This document shows, piece after piece, positions 1 through 8,743 of a stretch of 64,000 nucleotides of DNA. Both the position numbers and the translations under genes were made by a program. This stretch comes from [Clostridium] hylemonae DSM 15053 (GTDB taxonomy: Bacteria > Bacillota > Clostridia > Lachnospirales > Lachnospiraceae), in assembly GCF_008281175.1 (NCBI RefSeq), contig NZ_CP036524.1:2232001-2296000 (forward strand). Direction: 5' to 3'. Numbering within the stretch: position 1 is the first letter of the stretch; the number at the start of each line of letters is the position of its first letter. The notes under the pieces are model-generated. The model searched no databases. It saw nothing but the letters and a program-made list of their open reading frames with translations, and was not told the DNA's origin.

Positions 1-390
1 GTGGCGGCAGTCACGCTTGCCGTCGAGACTCTGGCCGTCAACTGGATCTGCCGCATACATCGCCCTCTGAAGGTTTTCCTTGTCATGCTTCTGGGCAACC
101 TCATTTCTTTCAGCCTTCCCTATATAGGGGCTTCTTTTGATCCCGTGTTTCATATTCCGGGACATCCCTGGCATTCCGTTTCGATGTACGCGGAGTCTCT
201 GCCTTTTTATACGGTGGGAGCATTCTATCTGCTGCTCACCATTGCCGCGGAACTGCCTGTTGAGTACTGCATGCTCCGTAGATCCGCGCCGGATTCCAGA
301 AGACTGCTGTATACGATCGTCGGCGCCAATACCGCGACCACCATATTTGTGGCTGTAACAGAGCGTCTTTTCTGCCGCGGGCACTGGTGA
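1..390 (+). CDS. Membrane protein, probably 5'-truncated by the window edge
   Basis: The reading frame is open from the first base and stops with TGA at 388-390. The first codon is GTG, but no ribosome site can be seen, so the true start is probably outside the window. The 129 visible residues are strongly hydrophobic, with about three membrane segments (roughly residues 22-44, 68-90 and 100-118) and a short basic tail. I do not recognise a family. It converges on the Mrp gene, with 21 bases between the two stops. Confidence 0.55.
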   Translation: MAAVTLAVETLAVNWICRIHRPLKVFLVMLLGNLISFSLPYIGASFDPVFHIPGHPWHSVSMYAESLPFYTVGAFYLLLTIAAELPVEYCMLRRSAPDSRRLLYTIVGANTATTIFVAVTERLFCRGHW

Positions 391-411
391 TCCAGCCGCT
401 TTGACACCGGA

Positions 412-1242
412 TCAGATCTTATTTACCGCAGCGCTCAGATATTCGTTGCTCACTTCGGCAAATTTCTCATTTTCCACTGCCCCGGCAAGTTCTGCGTCTA
501 CAGGCATCTTGCCGAGCACCGGAATGTCAAGCTCCGCCGCTATCTCATCAATATGGCTCTCGCCGAACACGGAGATTTTCTTTCCACAGTCCGGGCAGGT
601 CAGATAACTGTAATTCTCAACGATCCCAAGTACCGGAATGTTCATCTGGCGCGCCATGTTATAAGCCTTCTTCACGATCATCTGCACCAGATCCTGCGGT
701 GACGTGACGATCACCACCCCGTTCACCGGCAGTGACTGAAATACCGTGAGCGGCACATCGCCTGTTCCCGGCGGCATATCTACGAAGAGATAATCCAGTT
801 CTCCCCACATGACGTCAGACCAGAACTGCGTCACAACACCTGCGATGACGGGGCCTCTCCATATAACCGGATCAGATTCATTTTCCAGCAGGAGATTGAC
901 GGACATGATCCTCGTGCCGTCTTTTGCTTCGCACGGAAACATACCTTCATCACTTCCCTTGGCACTCTCGTGTAATCCGTACATCTTTGGGATCGACGGG
1001 CCGGTGATATCCGCGTCCAGGATCCCCACTGAGAAGCCCTGCTCTCTCATCATCCTTGCCAGAGAGGCAGTCACCATGGACTTCCCCACACCTCCCTTGC
1101 CGCTCACTACGGCGATGACCTTCTTAACGTGTGAAAATGGATTTGCCGGCGCGCTTAGATCCTGCGGTTTGCTGCTGCAGGAATCTGCATGCGCGCAGCC
1201 GGCACAGTCTGACGGCGCACAGCCGTTTTGTTGTTCTGCCAT
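412..1242 (-). CDS. mrp: Mrp/NBP35-family P-loop ATPase (Fe-S cluster carrier)
   Basis: This is a cytoplasmic ATPase of the Mrp/ApbC/NBP35 family, which binds and transfers Fe-S clusters. The 276-residue protein has an N-terminal Cys-rich segment (Cys 8, 13, 16 and 22), the deviant Walker A motif SGKGGVGKS at about residues 47-55, the Walker B-like VDMPPGTGD, and a CPDC pair near residue 217 that fits the family's cluster-binding CxxC. I chose the ATG at 1242 because AAGGA lies just upstream. An open frame extends to 1332, but those codons run through a palindromic repeat and lack a ribosome site. The spacer to ridA holds repeats. Confidence 0.9.
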   Translation of the reverse strand: MAEQQNGCAPSDCAGCAHADSCSSKPQDLSAPANPFSHVKKVIAVVSGKGGVGKSMVTASLARMMREQGFSVGILDADITGPSIPKMYGLHESAKGSDEGMFPCEAKDGTRIMSVNLLLENESDPVIWRGPVIAGVVTQFWSDVMWGELDYLFVDMPPGTGDVPLTVFQSLPVNGVVIVTSPQDLVQMIVKKAYNMARQMNIPVLGIVENYSYLTCPDCGKKISVFGESHIDEIAAELDIPVLGKMPVDAELAGAVENEKFAEVSNEYLSAAVNKI

Positions 1243-1272
1243 AATATATTTCCTTCTTTCCATATTTGATTT

Positions 1273-1370
1273 GGGGTCAGACCCCTCCTGCGAAAGGGGT
1301 CTGACCCCATTCGTAAAACCCCATCCGCACATGATAATGGGGACAGACCTTTCCGGGGTCAGTCCCCTTT
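1273..1370. repeat. Cluster of GGGGTC/GACCCC palindromes
   Basis: Three short palindromes lie between ridA and mrp: GGGGTCAGACCCC at 1273-1285, GGGGTCTGACCCC at 1296-1308, and a longer imperfect one from GGGGACAG at 1339 to GTCCCC at 1367. The same GGGGAC/GTCCCC theme recurs at 5343, 24160, 39978, 47955 and 61301. It looks like a dispersed palindromic element rather than a terminator, because no T-run follows on either strand. Confidence 0.75.
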
Positions 1371-1385
1371 TATGCTTAACTGTAT

Positions 1386-1760
1386 CTATTCAACTACTGC
1401 AATCACTTCTACTTCACAGAGCACATTTTTCGGAAGAGTCTTTACTGCCACACAGCTCCTTGCCGGTTTGGATGTGAAGTATTTTGCGTATACTTCATTG
1501 AATGCCGCAAAATCTCCCATGTCGGCAAGGAAACATGTTGTCTTGATCACATGGTCAAAATCTGTTCCGGCTGCTTTTAACACTTCGCCGACATTTTTGC
1601 ACACCTGCTCTGTCTGGCCTTCGATCGTCGCTGCTTCCACATTGTCTACTTCCGGGTTGATACCGATCTGTCCTGCGGAGTAGAACATTCCGTTATGTAC
1701 ATACCCCTGTGAATATGGTCCTAATGCTTTTGGTGCCTTTTCTGTTGCTACTACTTTCAT
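1386..1760 (-). CDS. ridA: RidA/YjgF imine deaminase
   Basis: RidA hydrolyses reactive enamines and imines such as 2-aminoacrylate, made by PLP enzymes, to ketoacids and ammonia. The length of 124 residues is normal. The family signature is present: GPYSQG near residue 15, a YSAGQIG strand near 28, and the C-terminal block ARSCVAVKTLPKNVLCEVEV carrying the conserved Arg that binds the substrate carboxylate. It starts 3 bases after the stop of the ornithine-cyclodeaminase-like gene, so the two are almost certainly co-translated. This suggests that the upstream enzyme makes or consumes an imine. Confidence 0.95.
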   Translation of the reverse strand: MKVVATEKAPKALGPYSQGYVHNGMFYSAGQIGINPEVDNVEAATIEGQTEQVCKNVGEVLKAAGTDFDHVIKTTCFLADMGDFAAFNEVYAKYFTSKPARSCVAVKTLPKNVLCEVEVIAVVE

Positions 1761-1763
1761 AAT

Positions 1764-2714
1764 TTACCTCTCCTTTGCTTCTTCTAATATTTTTTGTGCT
1801 ATACATACGTCGAAAAGCCCCATTCCCACTGATTTAAAATATGTGGTCTTTTCCGTATCTGCAGCTTCCTCTGCCTCTGATGCAAGATAATCGCTCATCA
1901 GCACGATCCGGTCTTTTGTCAGGCGTCCTTCCTCGATCGGCTGGCTCAAATCCCCGCACTCTTCACATGCGTAAGGGAGCTCTATGTATACCTTATCCAC
2001 AAGGTCCCAGACTGCATCCGGAATTTCCCGCATCTTGGGCGTATAGGAACCGATGGCTATGATACACTTGCCCCGCAGCAGTTCTCTGTCGTTGGGCAGC
2101 ACCGGTTCAGCAGAAGGTGTAGTCGTACAGATTATTTCGCTCTTGGCTGCAAGCTCTTCTACTGTCTTACATTGTACTACCTTTGTGCCCGGGTTATCAA
2201 TAGCTTTTTCCAATCTGTCCATATATTCCGTCAGATCGCGGTCACTGTGGTTAAATACGTATACTGTATGAATGTCCCGCGCGGCACATGCGTAAACAGC
2301 CTGGTGGAAGCCCTGCACCCCTGCGCCGATGATTCCGGCTGTATGGCAGTCTTTTCGGGACAGGTGCCGTATGCCTACGCCGCCTACTGCACCGGTCCTC
2401 CACGCAGTGACCGACTGACCGTCCAGCACTGCCTCGGGCGCGCCTGTCACTGCATTGTTCAGCAGTATGATGCCGTCGATAGACGGAAGGCCGAGCCTGG
2501 CATTATCCGGAAAGATCGTCAGCATCTTTGTACCGATGATCTCTTTTGTATAACAGGGCATATACATAAGCGTCTTATTGTCGTGCTCTACCGACGGCCG
2601 GGGCGGCATATAATACTCCCCGGAGCCGAAAATGCGGTATGCCTCCTCGATCTGATCCATCATCTTATCCGGATCTGCAAGCTTTTCTATCTCCTCTTTG
2701 CTTAAGATAATCAT
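1764..2714 (-). CDS. Ornithine cyclodeaminase / mu-crystallin family NAD(P) enzyme
   Basis: The 316-residue protein belongs to the family that holds ornithine cyclodeaminase, archaeal-type alanine dehydrogenase and ketimine reductases. Visible are the substrate-side GTKMLTIFPDN, the WRTGAVGG motif, the Rossmann GIIGAGVQG near residue 130, and GSYTPKMREIP near 220. In true ornithine cyclodeaminases the last motif has a DxxGK-type segment. The SYxPxMRE form is more like the ketimine reductase / mu-crystallin branch, so I leave the substrate open. It sits between a MATE exporter (4 bases upstream) and ridA (3 bases downstream) in one operon. Confidence 0.88.
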   Translation of the reverse strand: MIILSKEEIEKLADPDKMMDQIEEAYRIFGSGEYYMPPRPSVEHDNKTLMYMPCYTKEIIGTKMLTIFPDNARLGLPSIDGIILLNNAVTGAPEAVLDGQSVTAWRTGAVGGVGIRHLSRKDCHTAGIIGAGVQGFHQAVYACAARDIHTVYVFNHSDRDLTEYMDRLEKAIDNPGTKVVQCKTVEELAAKSEIICTTTPSAEPVLPNDRELLRGKCIIAIGSYTPKMREIPDAVWDLVDKVYIELPYACEECGDLSQPIEEGRLTKDRIVLMSDYLASEAEEAADTEKTTYFKSVGMGLFDVCIAQKILEEAKER

Positions 2715-2718
2715 TTCA

Positions 2719-4128
2719 TTAAGCTCCTCTCAATTCTTCTTTTTCTCTAGTGACATCTTTCAGCCACTTATAACTTACGTACCTCTTTAATGTCAGCGGA
2801 ATCTTTATGAGCTCGTCGCTCATGAGGATCACATAGACGACAGGCACGCTGGCGTGGAATACAAACGCCGCCACTGCTCCTATGATGATGGAGCACCCCC
2901 ACATTGTGGAGACATCCATGATAAGTCCGAATTTCGTATCACCGCCGGAACGGAAGATACCTATGACCATTGTGCCGTTCAGTGACTGGGCCACTGTAAA
3001 ATATGACATGACGAAGAACATAAACGTAAGATAACCTTTCGCCTGTCCTGTCAGCGCAAGACTCGCATTGGCGAGCGGGGCTGCAATGAGGATGACAGCT
3101 CCTCCGGCCGCACCGATAATGACGCTCAGCCAGATAAACCGTTTCGCATACGCTTTCGCGTATTCCAGCTTCCGCTCACCGATCGTCTTTCCAAGGTAGA
3201 TGGCTGCTGCATGGGCTATGCCGAACACGACCACCGTTGCCAGCTGCCGCGCGACCTGCGCCACGGAATTTGCCGCCACCGCCGCGCTTCCGAGGTGACC
3301 GATAATGGCAGTATTGGCCGAACTGCCAAGCCCCCACATCACTTCGTTTAATACGACCGGCATCGCGTAAGTCATATAATCCCGGAACAGAACTTTGTCT
3401 ATTCTTATCAGATCCCGGAAGCGTATTCTCACAAGCTTATTGTGTACAAACGCATAGAGCAGCACTATGAACATCTCTGTGATACGCGCGATCAATGTCC
3501 CGACAGCGGCTCCCCGTATGCCCATGGCCGGGAAGCCCATCAGTCCGAATATGAGCAGAGCGTTTACCGCGATATTGACAAGCAGTGATATGGAGTACAC
3601 GAAGGTGGCGATAAGCACCCGTTCTATGCTGCGCATAATATTCAGGTACACCTGGGTCACTGCCATGAACAAGTAAGAGCTTCCTACGATCCTCAGATAT
3701 TTTACTCCTTCCGCTATGACTTCCGGGTCCGAGCTGTATATGTGCATCAGCTGCTCCGGGATGAACAGCGCGGCGGCGGCAAACAGGACTGCCGTCACGA
3801 TTCCGGCAGAGAGCCCCATTCCCAATACTTTCTCGATGGTCCTCGTATCCTTTTTCCCCCAATACTGGGCGGTCAGGACGGTAGCCCCCGACGTGATCCC
3901 CATGAACAGCAGCGTCATGATAAACTGTATCTGCCCCGCAAGGGAGGCTCCTGAGAGCACCTTTTCCCCTACCTTCCCAAGCATGATAACGTCCGCCGCA
4001 GTGACACCTACGTTTATCAGATTCTGTATCGCCATGGGAATAACGAGCGCGAAGACATTTCTGTAAAAACTCTTCCAATTTATATTCAGATTATCCGTGG
4101 TTTGCTTCTTTATATATTTCATACGCAT
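2719..4128 (-). CDS. MATE-family multidrug/metabolite exporter
   Basis: This is a 469-residue integral membrane protein with twelve predicted helices in two homologous halves, typical of MATE cation-coupled antiporters. Family features include ALVIPMAIQNLINVGVTAADVIMLGKVGE in helix 1 and the repeat around SSANTAIIGHLGSAAVAANSVAQ in the second half. The start lies inside the end of the upstream alcohol dehydrogenase gene, an overlap of up to 38 bases. The second in-frame ATG at 4122 is an alternative, as neither has a clear ribosome site and translational coupling is likely. Its place in an operon with an imine-related enzyme and RidA suggests a metabolite substrate, but this is inference. Confidence 0.9.
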   Translation of the reverse strand: MRMKYIKKQTTDNLNINWKSFYRNVFALVIPMAIQNLINVGVTAADVIMLGKVGEKVLSGASLAGQIQFIMTLLFMGITSGATVLTAQYWGKKDTRTIEKVLGMGLSAGIVTAVLFAAAALFIPEQLMHIYSSDPEVIAEGVKYLRIVGSSYLFMAVTQVYLNIMRSIERVLIATFVYSISLLVNIAVNALLIFGLMGFPAMGIRGAAVGTLIARITEMFIVLLYAFVHNKLVRIRFRDLIRIDKVLFRDYMTYAMPVVLNEVMWGLGSSANTAIIGHLGSAAVAANSVAQVARQLATVVVFGIAHAAAIYLGKTIGERKLEYAKAYAKRFIWLSVIIGAAGGAVILIAAPLANASLALTGQAKGYLTFMFFVMSYFTVAQSLNGTMVIGIFRSGGDTKFGLIMDVSTMWGCSIIIGAVAAFVFHASVPVVYVILMSDELIKIPLTLKRYVSYKWLKDVTREKEELRGA

Positions 4129-5275
4129 CGTGCGCAGTCAGCTCTTTGAAGCTTCCAAGCCTTATCGTATCCCCTTTTGTCGCGTTCTGTGAAAGCTTCC
4201 GGAGCGTCTCGTCCGGGAGGACGCCTGTTTTAAGCTCCCCGATACATGTCGCGACATGGAGGGAGCGAAAGAACTCTTCCGTCTTCTCTATTGCCGCAAG
4301 CGCAGCCTCCTTCTCATCTTTATTTTCTATGCCCCACACCGCATACCCGTAGTGGGCAAATCTTGGCACATCCAGCCTGTACACATACCGCGCCCAGCTT
4401 CCCCATACTGCGGACAGTGTGGCTCCGTGCGTCTCATCAAACATGGCGCTCAGTTCGTGTCCCAGCTTATGGTTCGCAAAATCTCTCGGGCGGCCCAGTC
4501 CTGTGATGCCGTTGTGTGACAGACTTCCGCACCACATGATCTCACTCATGGCATCATAATCCGTCTGGTCCGCGTAAGCTTTCCGCCCGTACTCGATCAC
4601 CGTCCGCAGAAGTCCTTCCGCGATCTCATCCGTCATACGGTTGCCAGGCACCGGAGTGAAATACCGCTCCAGCGTATGCATATAGATATCTACGATACCA
4701 CATGCAAGCTGATACTTGGGCAGTGTATATGTAAGCTCCGGATTCATGACGGCAAACTTCGGCCGGTTCAAGTCTGAACTCACCCCGCATTTTCTTCCGG
4801 TCTCTTCGTTCGTCAGAACGGAAGAATCGCTCATCTCACTTCCTGCTGCCGATATCGTCAGCACGGCTCCGACCGGCATGGACCGCTCCACCGTCTGCCT
4901 TCCTTCCCAGAATTCCCATATATCCGTCTCCGGATTGGCCGCTCCGATGGCAACGGCCTTGGCGGTGTCGATCACACTTCCGCCTCCCACGGCCAGAATC
5001 AGATCCGCCCCGAGGCCGGCCGCCTTCCTGACACCCTCGCGCGCCAGACTGACACGCGGGTTCGGCTGCACTCCTCCCAGCTCGTCATACTGAATACCTT
5101 CCGCATCCAATTCCTTCTTTATCGTATCCAGAAGCCCGCTTTTCACGACACTGCCCCCGCCGTACACGATCAGCACACGCGCCGCGCCATATTTCTTCAC
5201 CAGTCTTCCTGTCTCCCGCTCCGCATCTTTGCCGAACACAATTTCCGTCGGCGTATATTGAACAAAACTATGCAT
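4091..5275 (-). CDS. Iron-containing alcohol dehydrogenase (butanol-dehydrogenase type)
   Basis: This NAD(P)H-dependent group III alcohol dehydrogenase probably reduces aldehydes to alcohols in the cytoplasm. At 394 residues it is full length. The nucleotide-binding motif GGGSVID is at 97-103. Metal ligands can be assigned as Asp196, His200, His269 and His283, with the conserved His273 in NHKLGHE. The N-terminus (YTPTEIVFGK) is typical of the BdhA/YqhD group. AAGGAGG stands 7 bases before the ATG. It is the first gene of a leftward operon with MATE, the ornithine-cyclodeaminase-like gene and ridA. Confidence 0.93.
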   Translation of the reverse strand: MHSFVQYTPTEIVFGKDAERETGRLVKKYGAARVLIVYGGGSVVKSGLLDTIKKELDAEGIQYDELGGVQPNPRVSLAREGVRKAAGLGADLILAVGGGSVIDTAKAVAIGAANPETDIWEFWEGRQTVERSMPVGAVLTISAAGSEMSDSSVLTNEETGRKCGVSSDLNRPKFAVMNPELTYTLPKYQLACGIVDIYMHTLERYFTPVPGNRMTDEIAEGLLRTVIEYGRKAYADQTDYDAMSEIMWCGSLSHNGITGLGRPRDFANHKLGHELSAMFDETHGATLSAVWGSWARYVYRLDVPRFAHYGYAVWGIENKDEKEAALAAIEKTEEFFRSLHVATCIGELKTGVLPDETLRKLSQNATKGDTIRLGSFKELTAHDAYEIYKEANHG

Positions 5276-5312
5276 TTTTTATACCTCCTTTATCAAATGT
5301 CACCTAAAGACG

Positions 5313-5321
5313 ATTGTATCA
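5313..5321 (-). promoter_or_regulatory. Extended -10 promoter for the alcohol dehydrogenase operon
   Basis: On the minus strand TGATACAAT forms an extended -10 element about 40 bases before the dehydrogenase start. No good -35 box is seen at 17 bases upstream. The call rests on this element alone. Confidence 0.4.
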
Positions 5322-5342
5322 TAACAAAAAGAATTCTACCAT

Positions 5343-5420
5343 AGGGGACAGGGCAAATTTAATTGGGGACGGGGGAAATTTAAATTTCCCCCGTCCCCAA
5401 TTAAATTTGACGTGTCCCTT
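5343..5420. repeat. Near-perfect 78-bp palindrome of the GGGGAC family
   Basis: Two arms of 39 bases meet at 5381/5382 with no loop. The inner part reads AATTGGGGACGGGGGAAATTT and its complement, and the outer part GGGACAGGGCAAATTT differs from its partner at about four places. The core AATTGGGGACGG and the outer GGGACAGGGCAAA are shared with the 88-bp palindrome at 47955, so the two are members of one repeat family. It overlaps the stop codon of the downstream ABC permease by two bases. Confidence 0.85.
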
Positions 5421-6573
5421 ACTCTTGTTCTTTGCTTTTGCTTAGGACGAGTCCTACGCAGAGGATAGCCGCAGCAAACAGCAGCTGGATGCCGAATCCT
5501 TTATAAATGACCTCTGACTGTGCCTTTGTAAACTCTGTATTCACCGACAGCACGCCGATGACTTTCTCGTACCAGTAGAGCGGAAGGAACTGCGCGAACA
5601 TCCTAACACCTTTCCCAAGGACGTCCAGACTTACAAACACGCCGCAGGTGAAGCACATTCCAAGGGTTATCACATTGATGATCCCGTTCAGCGCCGCAAT
5701 CTCCTGCACGACCACTCCGATCGTAAACGCGATGGACAGCCCGACGAGCACGCAGAGGAAGGAATTTATCATATAGTAGATATTGTTCGGATCGTTCAGA
5801 AACTGACCCGGGTACATGACCAGCGGCAGCAGCATGCAGATCCCCCAGAATCCTGCGCCGATCACGACAAAACCGGCCACCATCTGCATATTCTGTCTTC
5901 TGCCTGATATGGATGAGCAGAGCATCCGCTGCCGCACATCCTTCTTGCGGAACGCCATCATAATGTAACCGATCGTATAGCAAAGGACGGCAAGTATGAT
6001 ATATGGCATATACTGGAACAGAAATGAATGCGGCATGGCGAATCCGCCGTTCCCGTTCTTGTCGATCAGTTTGACATCAGACTCCGTTTTCCCTGCTTCC
6101 GCGGCGTCACTGACAGCCTCGTCTATACTGTAACCGGCACTTGTCAGTACCTTTACGGAGTTGAGGAATGTAGAGATCTGCTGGTCAACGTAAAACGCGC
6201 TCGTCGTATCTGGAAGCTTTGTCGTCTGAAGTTTTTCTCCTTCCTCCAGGCAGACCCGCTCAAAATGCTCAGGTATCGTCACGACATAATAGATGTCTCT
6301 GTAGAAGAGCTTTTCCTGGATCACATTCTTGTCATCTTTCACTTTCACGAGATCGTGCCTCTCTCCGAGGTACTCCGTAAGCCCTCTGGCCAGTTCCCCG
6401 TGGTCCCGGTCGATAACCGCAACCTTCAGCCTCTCCTCCTCAAAGTGCTCCATCCCCTTCCCCTTTGTCATGGTCTGGACCATAACGGCAATCGTGATAA
6501 ATATAACCAGATACATAAACATCATGCCGAGGTTGCGCTTAACCATGATCATAAATCCTCTAAATACTGTCAT
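5419..6573 (-). CDS. ABC-2 exporter permease (LnrN-like)
   Basis: The 384-residue ABC-2 permease has one N-terminal membrane helix (about 10-30), a large extracytoplasmic loop to about residue 185, then five helices, ending SKSKEQE. This is the layout of drug-exporting permeases such as LnrM/LnrN and DrrB-like ABC2_membrane_3 proteins. Its start overlaps the preceding permease by 14 bases, so the two are translationally coupled and probably form a heterodimer. It ends at a palindromic repeat. Confidence 0.85.
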   Translation of the reverse strand: MTVFRGFMIMVKRNLGMMFMYLVIFITIAVMVQTMTKGKGMEHFEEERLKVAVIDRDHGELARGLTEYLGERHDLVKVKDDKNVIQEKLFYRDIYYVVTIPEHFERVCLEEGEKLQTTKLPDTTSAFYVDQQISTFLNSVKVLTSAGYSIDEAVSDAAEAGKTESDVKLIDKNGNGGFAMPHSFLFQYMPYIILAVLCYTIGYIMMAFRKKDVRQRMLCSSISGRRQNMQMVAGFVVIGAGFWGICMLLPLVMYPGQFLNDPNNIYYMINSFLCVLVGLSIAFTIGVVVQEIAALNGIINVITLGMCFTCGVFVSLDVLGKGVRMFAQFLPLYWYEKVIGVLSVNTEFTKAQSEVIYKGFGIQLLFAAAILCVGLVLSKSKEQE

Positions 6574-7687
6574 AACGTTCCCTCCTCACTGACATAAACG
6601 CGATCCCTATGAAAAGTACGCTCATAAGCGCAAGAATAAGCAGATTTCTTGTAAATCTCTCCGTATCGTTGAACACACCCATACAGTAAAACGTATCACT
6701 TAATACCGCCGCCGGGTTGATCCGGTTGATGATCGGGCAGTTCTGCTCTATTATATTTTTCATGTTGCCGAACATCAGGCCCGCAAGAAATCCCGGAAGC
6801 AGCGTCATCATAACTGTCAGCCCCATCTTGATGCCCTCGCTCATCCTGCTCACACATCCGAGCATAATACCCATCGACACCCCGATCATGCTGCCGAGTA
6901 AGTCTACGAGCAGGATCTGTGCTATATTCCCGCCAAGCTCAATACCAAATCCAAACCTGACGACAAGCGTCAATATTACAATATTGATAAACTGTATAAA
7001 AAACAGTACGGACATATCCGTGAGCACAAGCCATAGTTTATGGGTCGGCGTCACGCTTCTTCTCGCCCCGAGGGCCGACAGATTGGCCTGCCCGTCAAGA
7101 CTTGCCTGCACGCCGAGAAATGCACCCGACAGACATGCATAGGCAATAAGCGCAAAGAAATACGAGACATTCGGATCCATCGTCTTGCCGCCGAGACTTA
7201 TCTCCTCCGTCATTGTCTGCCATCCGTCCAGCGCTTCTACCGCCTGCATCAGCCGATCGGGATGTTCCCGGGCGATCTTCATAAGCATGTTGGCATTCTT
7301 ATTGTAGCTGTCCAGAAGCGACTTTAAAATGCTCGTATTTATGTCCGACTTTGCAACCGTGAGCGACGGTTCAGTGTCAATGTAATAGATTCCGGTGATC
7401 TCATCGCTTTTTAAGTCTTTCAGCGCTTTCTTTTCATCCGTCTTTACGATCTTAAGTGTCTCACCGTCCATCTCATCCAGAAAGGCACGGAACGCACTTC
7501 CCTGATCGGATTCCACATCGCGCTCAACTACAGCTACGCGGATCGTCTCCATCTCTTCCCCTGTCATACTGTTTCCAAAAGAAACAAAAAAGAATATACC
7601 GAGAATGATAGGAAACGCAAGTGCCCAGAACATAACGCTCCGTTCCCGGACCGTCTGTAAAAATCTGTATTTAATCAGATGCAGCAT
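6560..7687 (-). CDS. ABC-2 exporter permease (LnrM-like)
   Basis: This 375-residue permease shares the topology of the next gene: an N-terminal helix (about 20-38), an extracytoplasmic domain to about residue 170, then a block of about five helices. It begins 11 bases after the ATPase gene stops. Together with the ATPase and the second permease it makes an exporter whose closest known analogue by gene content is Bacillus LnrLMN, which exports linearmycin and related polyenes. Substrate assignment here is inference. Confidence 0.85.
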   Translation of the reverse strand: MLHLIKYRFLQTVRERSVMFWALAFPIILGIFFFVSFGNSMTGEEMETIRVAVVERDVESDQGSAFRAFLDEMDGETLKIVKTDEKKALKDLKSDEITGIYYIDTEPSLTVAKSDINTSILKSLLDSYNKNANMLMKIAREHPDRLMQAVEALDGWQTMTEEISLGGKTMDPNVSYFFALIAYACLSGAFLGVQASLDGQANLSALGARRSVTPTHKLWLVLTDMSVLFFIQFINIVILTLVVRFGFGIELGGNIAQILLVDLLGSMIGVSMGIMLGCVSRMSEGIKMGLTVMMTLLPGFLAGLMFGNMKNIIEQNCPIINRINPAAVLSDTFYCMGVFNDTERFTRNLLILALMSVLFIGIAFMSVRRERYDSI

Positions 7688-7698
7688 ACTCTTCCCTC

Positions 7699-8628
7699 CT
7701 AATCCCTCAGCTCAGTCCCGGTGATCTCCAGAAATACGTCGTTCAGTGTAGGCAGCTCTGAAAATACCCTGCCAAATGAAATGTCCTGTTCTTCCATATA
7801 ATGCAACACTCTCACAAGATTATGTTTCGCTCCGCTCAGCCTGATCTTTAACGTCTGCTCATCGTAAGACACGTCAAATACATGCGGAAGCTCCTTTATC
7901 TGTGCCAGATGCTTCTCTTCCAGAGCTGCTGCCTGTATCGTGATCGTCTCGCCTGTCTTGATCATGCTCTTTAACTCTTCCTTTGTCCCTGTGGCCAGCA
8001 CACGCCCGTGGTCAATGATGGCTATTCTGGAGCAGATCTGTTCCACCTCTTCCATATAATGTGATGTATAGATGATCGTCGAGCCCTGCCTGTTCAGCTC
8101 CATGATCCCTTCCAGTATTTTATTCCGGCTCTGCGGATCGACCGCCACGGTAGGCTCATCCATGATGATAAGCTTCGGTTTATGGACGATTCCACAGGCG
8201 ATGTTCAGCCGCCTCAGAAGTCCGCCTGATAATTTCTTCGGCCGCATCTTCGTATAATCTTCCAGTCCGACAAAACGGATCGCCTCATCGACCAGTTCCC
8301 GGCGTTTTCCTTTATCCCGCACATACAGGCCGCAGAAGTAATCAATATTCTCTCGCACGCTCATCTGCTCAAATACCGCCACATTCTGCATGACTACACC
8401 GATTTCTTTTTTGACGCTGTAACTGTCCGGCCTCATCTCTTTTCCCATGACCGTGATCGTCCCCTTGTCATATTTCAAAAGCGCCAGCAGACAGTTGATC
8501 GCCGTCGTCTTCCCGGAACCGTTCGGACCGAGCAGTCCAAATATCTCTCCTTCGTGTATCTCAAGGTTTAAATGGTCCAGCGCCAGCAGGCTGCCGTACC
8601 TTTTTACCAGATTTTGTATCGTGATCAT
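7699..8628 (-). CDS. ABC exporter ATPase (DrrA/LnrL-like)
   Basis: This 309-residue nucleotide-binding subunit is complete: Walker A GPNGSGKT near residue 34, Q-loop in VVMQNVAVFEQ, signature LSGGLLRRLNIA, Walker B KLIIMDEPTVAVD and switch His in YTSHYMEE. The C-terminal 80 residues form the small extra domain seen in DrrA-type antibiotic exporters. AAGGAGGG precedes the ATG. The gene is divergent from a sensor kinase and response regulator gene, with 115 bases between the two starts, which implies that the exporter is controlled by that pair. Confidence 0.92.
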   Translation of the reverse strand: MITIQNLVKRYGSLLALDHLNLEIHEGEIFGLLGPNGSGKTTAINCLLALLKYDKGTITVMGKEMRPDSYSVKKEIGVVMQNVAVFEQMSVRENIDYFCGLYVRDKGKRRELVDEAIRFVGLEDYTKMRPKKLSGGLLRRLNIACGIVHKPKLIIMDEPTVAVDPQSRNKILEGIMELNRQGSTIIYTSHYMEEVEQICSRIAIIDHGRVLATGTKEELKSMIKTGETITIQAAALEEKHLAQIKELPHVFDVSYDEQTLKIRLSGAKHNLVRVLHYMEEQDISFGRVFSELPTLNDVFLEITGTELRD

Positions 8629-8691
8629 GTTTAAATGCCCTCCTTCTCCTTTTCTACTTGTAGTATACCTTCCGCCGCTTTATAATGTAAG

Positions 8692-8725
8692 TGTCACGTG
8701 TCAGCGCTTAAAATGACATTTGTCA
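8692..8725. promoter_or_regulatory. Two tandem palindromic sites in the exporter / kinase intergenic region
   Basis: Two 12-bp palindrome-like sites, TGTCACGTGTCA (8692-8703) and TGACATTTGTCA (8714-8725), lie 22 bp apart centre to centre, about two DNA turns. They sit where the -35 region of the exporter promoter should be. A TATAAA-like -10 is at 8679-8684 on the minus strand and no good -35 is present. That is the expected design for activation by the adjacent response regulator. This is inference from position and symmetry. Confidence 0.5.
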
Positions 8726-8743
8726 CAAGATAAGGAGAACTCT

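Noticed and set aside
1243-1332. N-terminal extension of the Mrp protein by 30 codons
   Set aside because: The codons come from the GGGGTC palindromes and there is no ribosome site, while the ATG at 1242 has one.
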